Source of the DNA: Bacillus sp. FSL K6-3431
GTDB lineage: Bacteria; Bacillota; Bacilli; Bacillales; Bacillaceae_C
Length of the DNA stretch: 64,000 nt
Reading direction: 5' to 3'
Assembly (NCBI RefSeq): GCF_038002605.1
Contig: NZ_JBBOCT010000001.1
Span: 4,588,001 to 4,652,000 of the forward strand
This document shows, in pieces, positions 1 through 8,220 of this stretch. The notes beneath the pieces were generated by a model, which was not told the DNA's origin, searched no databases, and worked only from the letters and a program-made list of their open reading frames with translations. Positions within the stretch are counted from its first letter, which is position 1; the number at the start of each line of letters is the position of its first letter. The position numbers and the translations under genes were made by a program.

Positions 1-76
1 TCAAGTGTCCAACGTACAGTTATTCATAACATTATAACTGAGTGAAGAGTTTAATTTTATAGAAAATTAGAAAACC

Positions 77-93
77 TTCACACGAAATTCACA
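77..93 (+). promoter_or_regulatory. direct-repeat operator, copy 1
   Basis: TTCACA-N5-TTCACA, that is two hexamers exactly 11 bp apart (one helical turn). It is followed by a conserved ATAGATTAAAAT tail. The same arrangement recurs at 1979-1995, 7999-8015 and 9867-9883, each time upstream of a transport gene. The geometry fits a response regulator or AraC-type protein binding as a head-to-tail dimer. It also resembles Bacillus PhoP boxes (TTAACA-type hexamers with 11-bp periodicity). Confidence 0.6.
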
Positions 94-111
94 TTGCATA
101 GATTAAAATTA

Positions 112-125
112 TGTTAGCGCTAACA
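112..125 (+). promoter_or_regulatory. perfect 14-bp palindrome, LacI/CcpA-type operator
   Basis: TGTTAGCGCTAACA reads the same on both strands. It differs at one position from the catabolite-responsive element consensus TGWAARCGYTWNCW, so CcpA or a local LacI-family protein is the likely ligand. It sits directly upstream of a TATAAT hexamer at 141-146, where bound protein would block RNA polymerase. Confidence 0.5.
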
Positions 126-354
126 TTTTGGAAAATATTATATAATGCAGCCCGAAAATCAAACTTAAAAAGAGGGGATGGCTATAGATGGGAAATAACC
201 ATTAGTAAATGTTGAATGACTTCATGCATTTGAGTCGACAATGTTTGAAAATGGAGAAAAGGTATTATCGAAGTTGAGGGGGTCAGTTAGTCAGCTATTA
301 ATTTAAATCTTCTTAAATCTGTTCTGTTTAATATAAAGGGGGCGTAAAAAGTCT

Positions 355-1695
355 ATGAAAAGCATAAAGCTAAAAACTATTTTACTTGTAATGGTAGTAA
401 TCATGTCTTTGTTTGTAGCAGCGTGTAGCAGTAAGTCTTCTGATGCTAATCCAGTAGATAAATCGGGTGCAGGAGAAAAAGAGGTGGTAGAGAAGAAAGA
501 GTTTTCAAATGAGGAAGTAACTTTAAAAGTGGCTACTCCATGGGGGAAAGAGTATTTCATGGACCGTATCGGGAATCATATGGAAGAAAGTTTGCCACAT
601 ATAACGTTGGAACATATTGACTGGGATGGAACCGTAACTAAATTGGAGGAACATTACGCTGCCGATGTGATCCCGGATGTTTTATTAGCATATACAGGGC
701 AGGCTCCATTGGAAGAATTGGAAATGGTTTTTCCTTTGGATGAGATGATCAAGGAATATGGTGTTGATTTGAGTGATGTTAATTCGGCTTTACTTGATGA
801 ATTACGTTCAAGACACAAGGAAAATGGACTGATTGGTGTACCTGCGGAAACAGGAGGTGTTTTAGCACTCCATTACAATAAAGAAGTATTTGATATATTT
901 GGTGTGCCATATCCAACAGAGGCAATGACTTGGACTGAGACGTTGGATCTAGCTAAGCAAATGACTGGTGAACGTAACGGGACTTTTTATCGTGGTTTTG
1001 AAACAGAAGCCCCGACAGCACCACTGGGACAGTTATCTGTGAACATGACGGATCCAGAGACGGGTGATGTTCTCATTACAGAGGACCCTGCTTTCACAAA
1101 GTATATGGATTTTATGGAAGATCTATTTAGTATTCCAGGTTTATATAATGAAGATCCGGAAACTAGAAACACACAATTTGCTCAAGGGACGGCTGCAATG
1201 CATATTAGCTGGCATGGTTACCTTACTTGGTTCGGCGGTGAAGACGCACAAACATTTCAAAAAAATATGGATATTCTGCCTATCCCACATTGGGAGGATC
1301 TTCCAAATGTAATCCCTTCACGAGGATCACACCCATGGGTTATCAACGAATACAGTGAACAAAAAGAAGCCGCACTTCAATTTTTGGCAGAAAGTCTAAC
1401 ACCTGAATATCAAACAAAACTGTCTAGGGTAGGAACTCCGCCGGTGCTAATGGATGAAGCAATCCTTGCACAATTTGGTGCGGATAATAAAGTGTATGAA
1501 GGTAAAAATGTGCTTGCATTTTTTGAAGGAGTCATAGCTCCACCTCCAGAAAAACAAAGCGTGTGGGATCAATATGTTGATTTCGGAAAGGCATTGGAGG
1601 AATTTGCTAAAAAAGGTACGGATGTTCAGACCGTTTTAAGAGTACTAAAGGAAGAGTCGGAAATCAAAATTAAGGATGCAAAAGCGCAAAATTAA
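355..1695 (+). CDS. sugar-binding lipoprotein (family 1), paralog 1
   Basis: Predicted membrane-anchored binding protein of a carbohydrate ABC importer. The 446-residue product begins with a lysine-rich hydrophobic signal peptide ending in the lipobox VAAC, so Cys24 should be lipidated. An acidic/lysine-rich linker follows, then a two-lobe MalE-like body with the signature MTWTETLDLAKQMTGERNG near residue 190 and a hinge/C-terminal block with APPPEKQSVWDQYVDFG. A GGGGGCG ribosome site lies about 12 bases upstream of the ATG. It is the first of five intact paralogs before 9.5 kb; none of them has its own permease gene, so they probably feed a transporter encoded elsewhere in the island. The ligand is unknown; a sulfated or branched oligosaccharide is inferred only from context. 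Confidence 0.9.
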   Translation: MKSIKLKTILLVMVVIMSLFVAACSSKSSDANPVDKSGAGEKEVVEKKEFSNEEVTLKVATPWGKEYFMDRIGNHMEESLPHITLEHIDWDGTVTKLEEHYAADVIPDVLLAYTGQAPLEELEMVFPLDEMIKEYGVDLSDVNSALLDELRSRHKENGLIGVPAETGGVLALHYNKEVFDIFGVPYPTEAMTWTETLDLAKQMTGERNGTFYRGFETEAPTAPLGQLSVNMTDPETGDVLITEDPAFTKYMDFMEDLFSIPGLYNEDPETRNTQFAQGTAAMHISWHGYLTWFGGEDAQTFQKNMDILPIPHWEDLPNVIPSRGSHPWVINEYSEQKEAALQFLAESLTPEYQTKLSRVGTPPVLMDEAILAQFGADNKVYEGKNVLAFFEGVIAPPPEKQSVWDQYVDFGKALEEFAKKGTDVQTVLRVLKEESEIKIKDAKAQN

Positions 1696-1775
1696 AAGTT
1701 ATAAAACTACGGAATGCATAAGGTAGTAAATAAGTAGATACACAAGATTAGGAGTTTATTAAATATTCGTGGAAG

Positions 1776-1798
1776 CCATCCTTAAAGGATGGTTTTTT
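1776..1798 (+). terminator. rho-independent terminator
   Basis: CCATCC-TTAAA-GGATGG hairpin followed by six T residues, about 80 bases after the stop of the first binding-protein gene. It isolates that gene from the next, so each paralog here appears to have its own transcript. Confidence 0.85.
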
Positions 1799-1978
1799 CT
1801 ATGGGTTCCTTTGGCGTGTGCGTAACATCTATTCTACACAAATTGCGTTTCTATTAGTCCTGAATGAGCTGAAAATCAAGCGCAAGCATCTAGCTGGTAC
1901 CACATCTAAACCGATCAAGTTTTAAGGATTGAAAACACTAAATTAGTTAATGTAAAATGTGCAATTTTAAAAATATTC

Positions 1979-1995
1979 TTCACACGAAATTCACA
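1979..1995 (+). promoter_or_regulatory. direct-repeat operator, copy 2
   Basis: Identical 17-base core to copy 1 (TTCACACGAAATTCACA), again followed by ATAGATTAAGAT. It lies 234 bases before the start of the second binding-protein gene, a spacing similar to copies 1 and 3. Confidence 0.6.
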
Positions 1996-2014
1996 TCTCA
2001 TAGATTAAGATAAA

Positions 2015-2028
2015 ATTAAGCGCTTACA
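2015..2028 (+). promoter_or_regulatory. CcpA/LacI-type operator-like site
   Basis: ATTAAGCGCTTACA has the AAGCGCTT core and fits the cre consensus at 12 of 14 positions. As in the first leader, it lies just downstream of the direct repeat and its ATAGATTAA tail. Confidence 0.45.
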
Positions 2029-2212
2029 ATAGGTGGAAAATGAGATTCAGAAAAAGTTGTATGATGCTTGATCAAAAATTATATTTTGAAAAGAGGGATG
2101 CCAAGCTATAACATAATTTGTGTTGCCCAAGAAGTAAAAAGCAAACGGGGAATGAGTTTAAAAAGAGCTGTGGTCCTAGTAATTAACAGTATTTAATGAA
2201 GGAGGAGTAAAA

Positions 2213-3517
2213 ATGGGGAAGTATAAAAACTTATTTTTATTCGTACTAACCATTTGTTTCACAATGCTTCTTATCTCATGCTCTAATAATAAAGCCCCAA
2301 CGGCGGGGGAAAAAGGCGAAGATGTAAATGGACAGAATGAATCAAATGAGCCAGAACCTTTTACTTTAGAAATTGGCGTTCATTTTGATGAAACGATGTT
2401 CAAAGAGCGATTTAAAGATCCTATTGAAGAACACTTCCCGTATATTACTGTTGAACAAGTCCCAGTATTCACCTATGGACGAAATGATTTGGAAGAATTA
2501 TTTTCGAGTGGGAAGTCCCCGGATTTCTTCTTCTCGATTTCTCAACAAGATATGGAATATTTTGAACTTGACTCCGACATGGACGAGTTACTTACGAAAC
2601 ATAATATAGACCTAAGTCATGTAAACGAAAATTTACTGGATACGTTACGGGCACGAGACAAGGAAGGTAGATTAATCGCTTGGCCTTATGAAGACACATA
2701 CTATGTACTCGCCTACAATAAAGATATATTTGATATGTTCGGTGAGGCATACCCCTCGGATGATATGACTTGGGAAGAAACAATTGAGTTAACGAAGAAA
2801 CTTACAAAAGAAAGAGATGGTGTGCAATACAGGGGCTTGGATTTTGCGGATAATGTTGCACTTTCGCAACTTTCGGTAAACATGACAGATCCAGATACTG
2901 GTGAAGTTCTCCTTCTTGACCAACCGGAATTCTCGCAATATCTTAATTTGTATAAAGGTCTCTTTGATATACCTGGTCAATTCGAAGCGGGGGATATGTT
3001 TAACGGGGATCGTTTTAGTAATGAAAGGACAACGGCAATGCTCGTAATAAATGCCCAAGCACTAAACTGGTATAAAGATAATGAAAGTCTTCATTACGAT
3101 ATTGCTGCTGTTCCAACTTGGTCAGACCACCCAGGGGTTGCTCCGACTGGATATTTGCAAACACTTACAATGAACCCGAATAGCAAACATAAAGATGATG
3201 TGATGAAAATATTTAACTTTTTCATATCAGATGAATATCAGACTTGGATGTCTCGAAATGGGATTGGTATTGTCTCTGATAAGAAGGAAGTGCTTAAAGA
3301 GTTTTACAAGGATTATGAAAATACTCATGATAAAAACGTACCAGCAATCTTTAAAAATAGCGCTGCACCTCCCCCAGAACGTATTAGTTTATGGGATGGT
3401 TATGTAGATCTTAGTATACAAAAATTTTATGAGTCTAATATGGATGTCAATGAGTTCCTGCGTGTGACTAAAGAAGAGTCAGAGGCAAAGATTAATGAGG
3501 CGAAGGAATCAGAGTAA
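2213..3517 (+). CDS. sugar-binding lipoprotein (family 1), paralog 2
   Basis: A 434-residue binding protein with a lipoprotein signal (lipobox LISC, Cys23), an acidic linker and the shared body signature MTWEETIELTKKLTKERDG. Its C-terminal block PPPERISLWDGYVDL and the stretch HDKNVPAIF are almost the same as in paralog 3, making those two the closest pair of the array. A strong GGAGGAG ribosome site precedes the ATG. Its own leader carries operator copy 2, so it is probably transcribed separately from paralog 1. No permease gene adjoins it. The role as an ABC importer receptor is secure at family level; the ligand is unknown. Confidence 0.9.
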   Translation: MGKYKNLFLFVLTICFTMLLISCSNNKAPTAGEKGEDVNGQNESNEPEPFTLEIGVHFDETMFKERFKDPIEEHFPYITVEQVPVFTYGRNDLEELFSSGKSPDFFFSISQQDMEYFELDSDMDELLTKHNIDLSHVNENLLDTLRARDKEGRLIAWPYEDTYYVLAYNKDIFDMFGEAYPSDDMTWEETIELTKKLTKERDGVQYRGLDFADNVALSQLSVNMTDPDTGEVLLLDQPEFSQYLNLYKGLFDIPGQFEAGDMFNGDRFSNERTTAMLVINAQALNWYKDNESLHYDIAAVPTWSDHPGVAPTGYLQTLTMNPNSKHKDDVMKIFNFFISDEYQTWMSRNGIGIVSDKKEVLKEFYKDYENTHDKNVPAIFKNSAAPPPERISLWDGYVDLSIQKFYESNMDVNEFLRVTKEESEAKINEAKESE

Positions 3518-3693
3518 ATTATAATTTCCTTGACATAAACTAGGAATTTAGGAATTGTTTGTTTTTAATGTATTATCATAAACTGTTTATTTGATCAGAA
3601 GCGCGTTTACAGATGCACCTTAGTTTCACTGAGGGGATAAATAGTGAGGAAAAAACCGATACATCAAAATTTGAAGTGGGGGTGTTCTTTAAT

Positions 3694-5007
3694 ATGAAAA
3701 AGAATTTTAAGTTCTTGTTATTATTACTTACACTAGTGTGCTCCATCTCGATAATGGTAGCTTGTAACAACTCATCTACACCTTCTAGTACTCCCGAAAA
3801 TGGGGAGCCAAAGGGGGAAGGGAAGGATAAGGAGAAGGAACCTGAACCTGTAACATTATCAGTGCTTGTACACTGGGAGGAGGAAATGTTCAATGAGCGT
3901 TTTAAAAATCCGATTGAAGAAGCATTTCCTCATATCACATTGGAACATGTAAGAGCCGGATCTGGTAGAGAAGACTTGGAAGAACTGTTTGCCAAAGGAA
4001 CTCAACCTGATATCCTATTTGAGGTCTCACAAGACAATTTGGAGTATTTGGAACTTGACTACGATTTAGGGGAATTAATCGAAAAACACAATTATGATTT
4101 GAGTCATATTAATCCAGTCTTTCTGGACTCATTACGAGCCAAAGATAAGGAAGGGCGGCTTTTGGGTTTACCTTATGAAATTATTTATTATGCTCTATTC
4201 TATAATAAGGACATTTTTGATTTATTCGGTCAACCATACCCAACCGACAATATGACATGGGATGAAGCGATTGAATTGGCGAAAAAAGTGACGGGGGAAC
4301 GTAATGGTGTCAACTATCGTGGATTGGATTTAGCTAATCCGGGAGTCCCGCTTATGCAACTTGCTGTTAATAAATCAGATCCAGAAACAGGTGAAGTCTT
4401 ATTGGACCAACCGGAGTTTTCTAAGTATTTGGAGCTAATTGATAAAATCACTGCTACTTCCGGAAGTGATAACGAAGCATTTTTCAATGGTGAGCGATTT
4501 GCAACTGAAAATACGACAGCTATGTTGGTTGAATTCATCCAAGGTCTAAATTGGTGGCAGAATAATGAGGGTCTTAACGATGCGGTAGCGCCACTCCCTG
4601 TATGGGCAGATGGTCCAGCAGTAAGTCATCGTCCCGATGGCGGCATTATTCCTTTAAGTATCAGTCCATACAGTGAGCAGAAGGATGCGGCATTCGATGT
4701 GATTACTTATTTTACTGAAAATGAATATCAGACATGGGCCTCACGTAACGGCATCGGTCCATCTAGTGGTAACACTGAAGTGCTTGATGAATTTTTCCAA
4801 GGTTACGAGAGTACACATGATAAAAATGTGTCTTCCATTTTTAATCATCCGCCAGCTGATCCACCGGAGCGCATTAGTTTATGGGATTCATATGTTGATC
4901 TGGATCTCAGAAAATACGTAGAGTCGGGAATGGATCGCAATGAATTCCTTCGAGTCACTTCAGAGGAGGCAGAATCCGCTATTCAAGAGGCGATGAATAC
5001 TAAATAA
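3694..5007 (+). CDS. sugar-binding lipoprotein (family 1), paralog 3
   Basis: Start placed at 3694, not the earlier in-frame ATG at 3613: only this start gives a signal peptide (MKKNFKFLL..., lipobox MVAC, Cys24), and GGGGGT lies at a suitable distance before it. The 437-residue protein has the same linker and MTWDEAIELAKKVTGERNG signature as its neighbours, and its C-terminus matches paralog 2 closely. The 176-base gap from paralog 2 lacks the direct-repeat operator and has no clear terminator, so the two genes may share a transcript. Likely a receptor for an oligosaccharide ABC importer; substrate unknown. Confidence 0.9.
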   Translation: MKKNFKFLLLLLTLVCSISIMVACNNSSTPSSTPENGEPKGEGKDKEKEPEPVTLSVLVHWEEEMFNERFKNPIEEAFPHITLEHVRAGSGREDLEELFAKGTQPDILFEVSQDNLEYLELDYDLGELIEKHNYDLSHINPVFLDSLRAKDKEGRLLGLPYEIIYYALFYNKDIFDLFGQPYPTDNMTWDEAIELAKKVTGERNGVNYRGLDLANPGVPLMQLAVNKSDPETGEVLLDQPEFSKYLELIDKITATSGSDNEAFFNGERFATENTTAMLVEFIQGLNWWQNNEGLNDAVAPLPVWADGPAVSHRPDGGIIPLSISPYSEQKDAAFDVITYFTENEYQTWASRNGIGPSSGNTEVLDEFFQGYESTHDKNVSSIFNHPPADPPERISLWDSYVDLDLRKYVESGMDRNEFLRVTSEEAESAIQEAMNTK

Positions 5008-5192
5008 TTGATTGTAGCGTGCTACAAATTACTGGCAAAGATGTAAAGTGGAGTATGATGATAGGGCTTGCTACTAGGTGAATTTAGATGTAATGAGGAT
5101 GCCGTAAATTAGGAATATAGCATAGTTTAACTTCAGCAAAAGTTTGAAAACAAAGAGTCAGAAGTATATAGGAGATATTTTGAAGTAGTGGA

Positions 5193-5230
5193 GAAGTGAG
5201 GAACCTCAGCTGGAGGTTTTCACTTCTTTT
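5193..5230 (+). terminator. rho-independent terminator
   Basis: Long hairpin, left arm GAAGTGA..AACCTC and right arm GAGGTT..TCACTTC, followed by a T run. It ends the transcript of binding-protein paralog 3. Confidence 0.8.
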
Positions 5231-5321
5231 TCTATTTTTTTCTTCGGAATGGTTTACCAATTCTATGAGAATTGCAAACAACAATTATGAAAGGAATTCA
5301 AACTAATTAGAAATTTCACCA

Positions 5322-5350
5322 TTGACTAATAAATGTATTGATATTATATT
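5322..5350 (+). promoter_or_regulatory. SigmaA-type promoter of the GntR/LacI-type regulator
   Basis: TTGACT (5322-5327), 17-base spacer, TATATT (5345-5350), 63 bases before the GTG start at 5414. An inverted repeat ACCTG-N16-CAGGT overlaps the expected transcribed start and may be an operator. Confidence 0.6.
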
Positions 5351-5413
5351 GAGTTATATCAGCTAATACCTGGTTTATCTCAATATATCAGGTTTAGGAA
5401 GGGAGGAGGGTTT

Positions 5414-6511
5414 GTGCGTAGAAATAAGTCACCCTTGTATTTACAGATTAAAGTACATCTTCAGGAGAAAATCAAAGAAGGTATTTATCAGCCACATGAT
5501 CAATTACCATCAGAGGCCGATTTGGCAAAGCAGTTCAACGTAAGTAGAATTACCTCCAAAAATGCCGTGTTGCAACTTGTTAAAGATGGAAAAGCCTATC
5601 GTATACCAGGAAAAGGAACCTTTGTTGAAGGGGAGAATGCAGATAAAGCATTGAAAAAGGATAATCTGCCTCAACAAAACGAGAAGGTCATTATTGGATT
5701 AATCATGCCTGAAATTGTCGAGCGTTTTTCAGCGCATACTTTATCAGGGATCGAAACTGCTGTCACAGCGTATGGATACCGTTTAATGCTACGGCAGTCT
5801 CGTCATTCTCTTGATTTGGAAGAACAAGCGATCCGAATGATGGTGCTAGATGGTGTTCAGGGATTAATTGTCTTTCCCGTTGACGATCAACTATACAATG
5901 AAGAGATTCTACGACTTACATTAGACAAATTTCCATTGGTGTTGATTGATCGCTATTTAAAGGGGATTGATACCTCTGCTGTTTATTCTGACAATGTCCA
6001 AGCAGCATATCGGTTGACAAAACTTCTTTTAGAAAAAAAACATCACAAAATTGGTATGGTGACAGCTCCTAATTTTGAAACCATCACTGTAGAAAATCGC
6101 ATTAAAGGATATGAGCGAGCCCTGACCGAGGTGGGTATTCCGATAGATAGATCTATCTGGTTTACCGAAGTCCTCCTTGAAAATCCAGTGGAACGAGCTA
6201 TGTCATTTTTCCAAAGGAATCCTGACATGACAGCCGTGTTTGCGATGAATGCTTATGCGGGACAAATCGCTTTTCAAGCCGCTAAAAGGCTTGGTAGAAA
6301 AATGCCTGAGGAATTTTCAATTTCATCATTTGACCAAGAACATGAACTTGATGTTTACCCAATTTATACGGCTAAACAAGATTCGTTTCTAATGGGTGAG
6401 AAGGCAGTCGAATTATTGGAGTTACAATTAAAAAAGGATCAATCTGTTCAACGAATAGTTCTGCCAGTAAGCATCTGTTTTAAATCAGAGCAGGAAGAGG
6501 TTAAGTCTTAA
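5414..6511 (+). CDS. AraR-like regulator: GntR HTH plus LacI-type sugar-binding domain
   Basis: A 365-residue cytoplasmic transcription factor. Residues 1-70 form a GntR-type winged helix (SPLYLQIKVHLQEKI, LPSEADLAKQFNVSR, GKGTFVEG). Residues about 95-360 form a LacI/GalR periplasmic-binding-like effector domain (VIIGLIMPEIV, GVQGLIVFPVDD, FPLVLIDRY, and the C-terminal block FSISSFDQE). This is the layout of AraR, the arabinose repressor of Bacillus, but the ligand here need not be arabinose. The GTG start follows a very strong GGGAGGAGGG site. It lies between binding-protein paralogs 3 and 4 on the same strand and probably represses local transport genes until a sugar binds. The palindrome at 112-125 is a candidate operator, though CcpA is an alternative ligand. 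Confidence 0.88.
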   Translation: MRRNKSPLYLQIKVHLQEKIKEGIYQPHDQLPSEADLAKQFNVSRITSKNAVLQLVKDGKAYRIPGKGTFVEGENADKALKKDNLPQQNEKVIIGLIMPEIVERFSAHTLSGIETAVTAYGYRLMLRQSRHSLDLEEQAIRMMVLDGVQGLIVFPVDDQLYNEEILRLTLDKFPLVLIDRYLKGIDTSAVYSDNVQAAYRLTKLLLEKKHHKIGMVTAPNFETITVENRIKGYERALTEVGIPIDRSIWFTEVLLENPVERAMSFFQRNPDMTAVFAMNAYAGQIAFQAAKRLGRKMPEEFSISSFDQEHELDVYPIYTAKQDSFLMGEKAVELLELQLKKDQSVQRIVLPVSICFKSEQEEVKS

Positions 6512-6597
6512 CCTAATCTGTCAATTTTTTCAATAAGTCGGAACTTAGTGCTTCAGGCATAAGATAAGTTTCGGGAAAAAGGGGAATATACAAAAAA

Positions 6598-7914
6598 ATG
6601 AAAAGGCTTACGAATTTATGGGCGTTTGGTTTATTACTACTAATCTCGATTTTTCTTTTGGCGGCATGTAATGGTGGAAACACTGCTAATGATGCTTCTG
6701 GTAATAAGAACGAAGAGGAAAAAACTGAAAAAGCAGAAGAACTCGAAGCTGAACCAGTGACATTAAAGTTTAATTATGCATGGGAAGAAGAGTTTAATGA
6801 GGATATTAAAGGACCGGTTGAAGAAAAGTTTCCTCATATTACGTTAGAATTCGTAGAAATGGCTTTGGATGAAGTGGAAACGGAAATTGCTCAAAAAAAC
6901 ATTCCTGACATCTTCTATTTATCTGGAGGAGATCAAGTACCGTTATTGGAGGAATATGAACTTACGTATGATCTGGATGAACTGATTAATGGGAATAACT
7001 TTGATCTAAGCAGTATTTCGCAAGCGCATATTTATCAGGCGCGTGGTTGGGGGGATGGAGCTCTCTACTATTTCCCATATGTAAGAAGATGGGAAGTACT
7101 TTATTATAATAAGGAGATTTTTGATCAGTTTGGGGTTTCTTATCCCAAGGATGGGATGACTTGGGGAGAAGTGGGAGACTTGGCTAGTCAAGTAACCGGT
7201 GAGCGGAACGGGGTTGAGTACCGAGGCCTCGATATATCTGCTGCTGGTGGTATGCTTTCTGAACTCGAGGTAAATCATCTGGATCCTGAGTCGCATGAGC
7301 CAATGTATGTAAAAGATGAACGCTTTGTCCAATATTTGAATATGGCTGAAAAGTTGGCCGCAATCCCAGGAGTAGTTCCTGAAGAAGGTGATTGGGGAGA
7401 CTTCATGAATACTCAAAACCTGGCAATGGTGCCGCTCTTTGATGTTCATATATGGTTAGCTGGTGTTGAGGCAGATACAGGATTGAACTGGGATATGGTG
7501 ACCTATCCTGTCTGGGAGGATAAGCCGAATGGAGGACCAGGAGCAGGTGCAGCTGGTTTAGCGATCTCAGAAACTAGTGAACATAAAGAAGAAGCATTTC
7601 AAGTACTAGAATATCTTATGTCCGAGGAATGGCAGTTAATGCGCTCTAAAAAAGGTTTTGCCACTATATTAAACGATCCAGAAATTCAAGGGGCGTTTTC
7701 ATCTGAAGTTGAGGGATTACAAGATAAGAATATGCAGGCTGTGTTTGCGTTGGATATTGCTACTGGTCCTAAAGTGACTTCTCCATATGAACAAGAAGGA
7801 CAGGTATTAGATGTTATGGAGTTCATTAAAGAAGGAAATGATGTGAACACATATTTGCGCGAAGCTTACGATAAATCGAAAGCTAAAGTCGCGGAAGCAC
7901 AAGGTAGTAAGTGA
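6598..7914 (+). CDS. sugar-binding lipoprotein (family 1), paralog 4
   Basis: A 438-residue binding protein with lipobox LAAC (Cys24), a Glu/Lys-rich linker and the array signature MTWGEVGDLASQVTGERNG. It starts 86 bases after the regulator gene with no terminator between, so both may be on one mRNA and the binding protein would then be co-expressed with its regulator. A GGGG ribosome site lies about 13 bases before the ATG, a slightly long spacing. The C-terminal third (ALDIATGPKVTSPYEQEG) differs from paralogs 1-3 and resembles paralog 5 (STGPDKSPKYGDG), suggesting a second subgroup with a different ligand preference. Confidence 0.9.
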   Translation: MKRLTNLWAFGLLLLISIFLLAACNGGNTANDASGNKNEEEKTEKAEELEAEPVTLKFNYAWEEEFNEDIKGPVEEKFPHITLEFVEMALDEVETEIAQKNIPDIFYLSGGDQVPLLEEYELTYDLDELINGNNFDLSSISQAHIYQARGWGDGALYYFPYVRRWEVLYYNKEIFDQFGVSYPKDGMTWGEVGDLASQVTGERNGVEYRGLDISAAGGMLSELEVNHLDPESHEPMYVKDERFVQYLNMAEKLAAIPGVVPEEGDWGDFMNTQNLAMVPLFDVHIWLAGVEADTGLNWDMVTYPVWEDKPNGGPGAGAAGLAISETSEHKEEAFQVLEYLMSEEWQLMRSKKGFATILNDPEIQGAFSSEVEGLQDKNMQAVFALDIATGPKVTSPYEQEGQVLDVMEFIKEGNDVNTYLREAYDKSKAKVAEAQGSK

Positions 7915-8220
7915 ACGCGTTTCAGCATTCATCCGTGCGGAGTATCAAGTGAAATTTATGGAGATTATTGTTGAAAAATACAATATTATCAGGATTTCTT
8001 CACACGAAATTCATATTCGATAGAGTAAAATATACTTAGATGCTCCATAGTTGTAAAAAAGTAAATTGTAAGAATAGTAAGATGATAGTCAGGAGATTAT
8101 CTAAGAAAAGAGAGGGATGCTGAGAGAAAGAACGAAAAAAGAAATAGTTATGACTGAGCATTAATAAAGGAACTTAAGTTATTTTGAATGTACTTACTTC
8201 AACAGGGGAGGTTTTACATA
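7915..8220 (+). other. gene-free leader of paralog 5
   Basis: Holds operator copy 3 (7999-8015) and the conserved leader block with GAGGGATGC (8106-8120). No gene and no clear terminator were seen. Confidence 0.5.
7999..8015 (+). promoter_or_regulatory. direct-repeat operator, copy 3
   Basis: TTCACA-N5-TTCATA, 11-bp periodicity, followed by ATAGAGTAAAAT as in copies 1 and 2. It lies 222 bases before the start of paralog 5. A TATACT hexamer at 8031-8036 lies 15 bases after the second hexamer. Confidence 0.55.

Larger units (their letters stand above)
1..354 (+). other. gene-free leader of first binding-protein gene
   Basis: No coding region is visible. The stretch holds the direct-repeat operator (77-93), a perfect palindrome (112-125), a good -10 hexamer TATAAT at 141-146 with no recognisable -35 element, and a conserved leader block (167-182). 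The lack of a -35 with an operator-like repeat upstream is what one expects of an activator-dependent promoter. That is inference. Confidence 0.5.
1696..2212 (+). other. gene-free stretch between paralogs 1 and 2
   Basis: Holds the terminator of the upstream gene (1776-1798), then an unrecognised open stretch (1800-1925), and then the leader of the next gene with operator copy 2, a palindromic site and the conserved leader block (2089-2102). A TATGAT hexamer at 2060-2065 is a possible -10. No gene was recognised. Confidence 0.5.
5008..5413 (+). other. gene-free stretch before regulator gene
   Basis: Contains a terminator (5193-5230), a good SigmaA-type promoter (5322-5350) and a small inverted repeat (5368-5393, ACCTG...CAGGT) between the promoter and the regulator start, which could be an autoregulatory site. 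No coding region is seen. Confidence 0.5.

Noticed and set aside
1800..1925. Short plus-strand frame after the first terminator that reads as plausible protein (RVRNIYSTQIAFLLVLNELK)
   Set aside because: No start codon with a ribosome site, no recognised family, and it lies after a terminator. It may be a worn transposase scrap, but there is not enough to call it.
3597..3614. Possible cre site (AGAAGCGCGTTTACA) before paralog 3
   Set aside because: The two halves are out of register around the CG centre, so it does not fit the consensus.
3613..3693. Longer N-terminus for binding-protein paralog 3
   Set aside because: The extra 27 residues have no signal-peptide character and would bury the true signal peptide that begins at 3694.
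7006..7449. 147-codon minus-strand frame inside binding-protein paralog 4
   Set aside because: It is a shadow of the real gene: no ribosome site, and a composition without domain cues.
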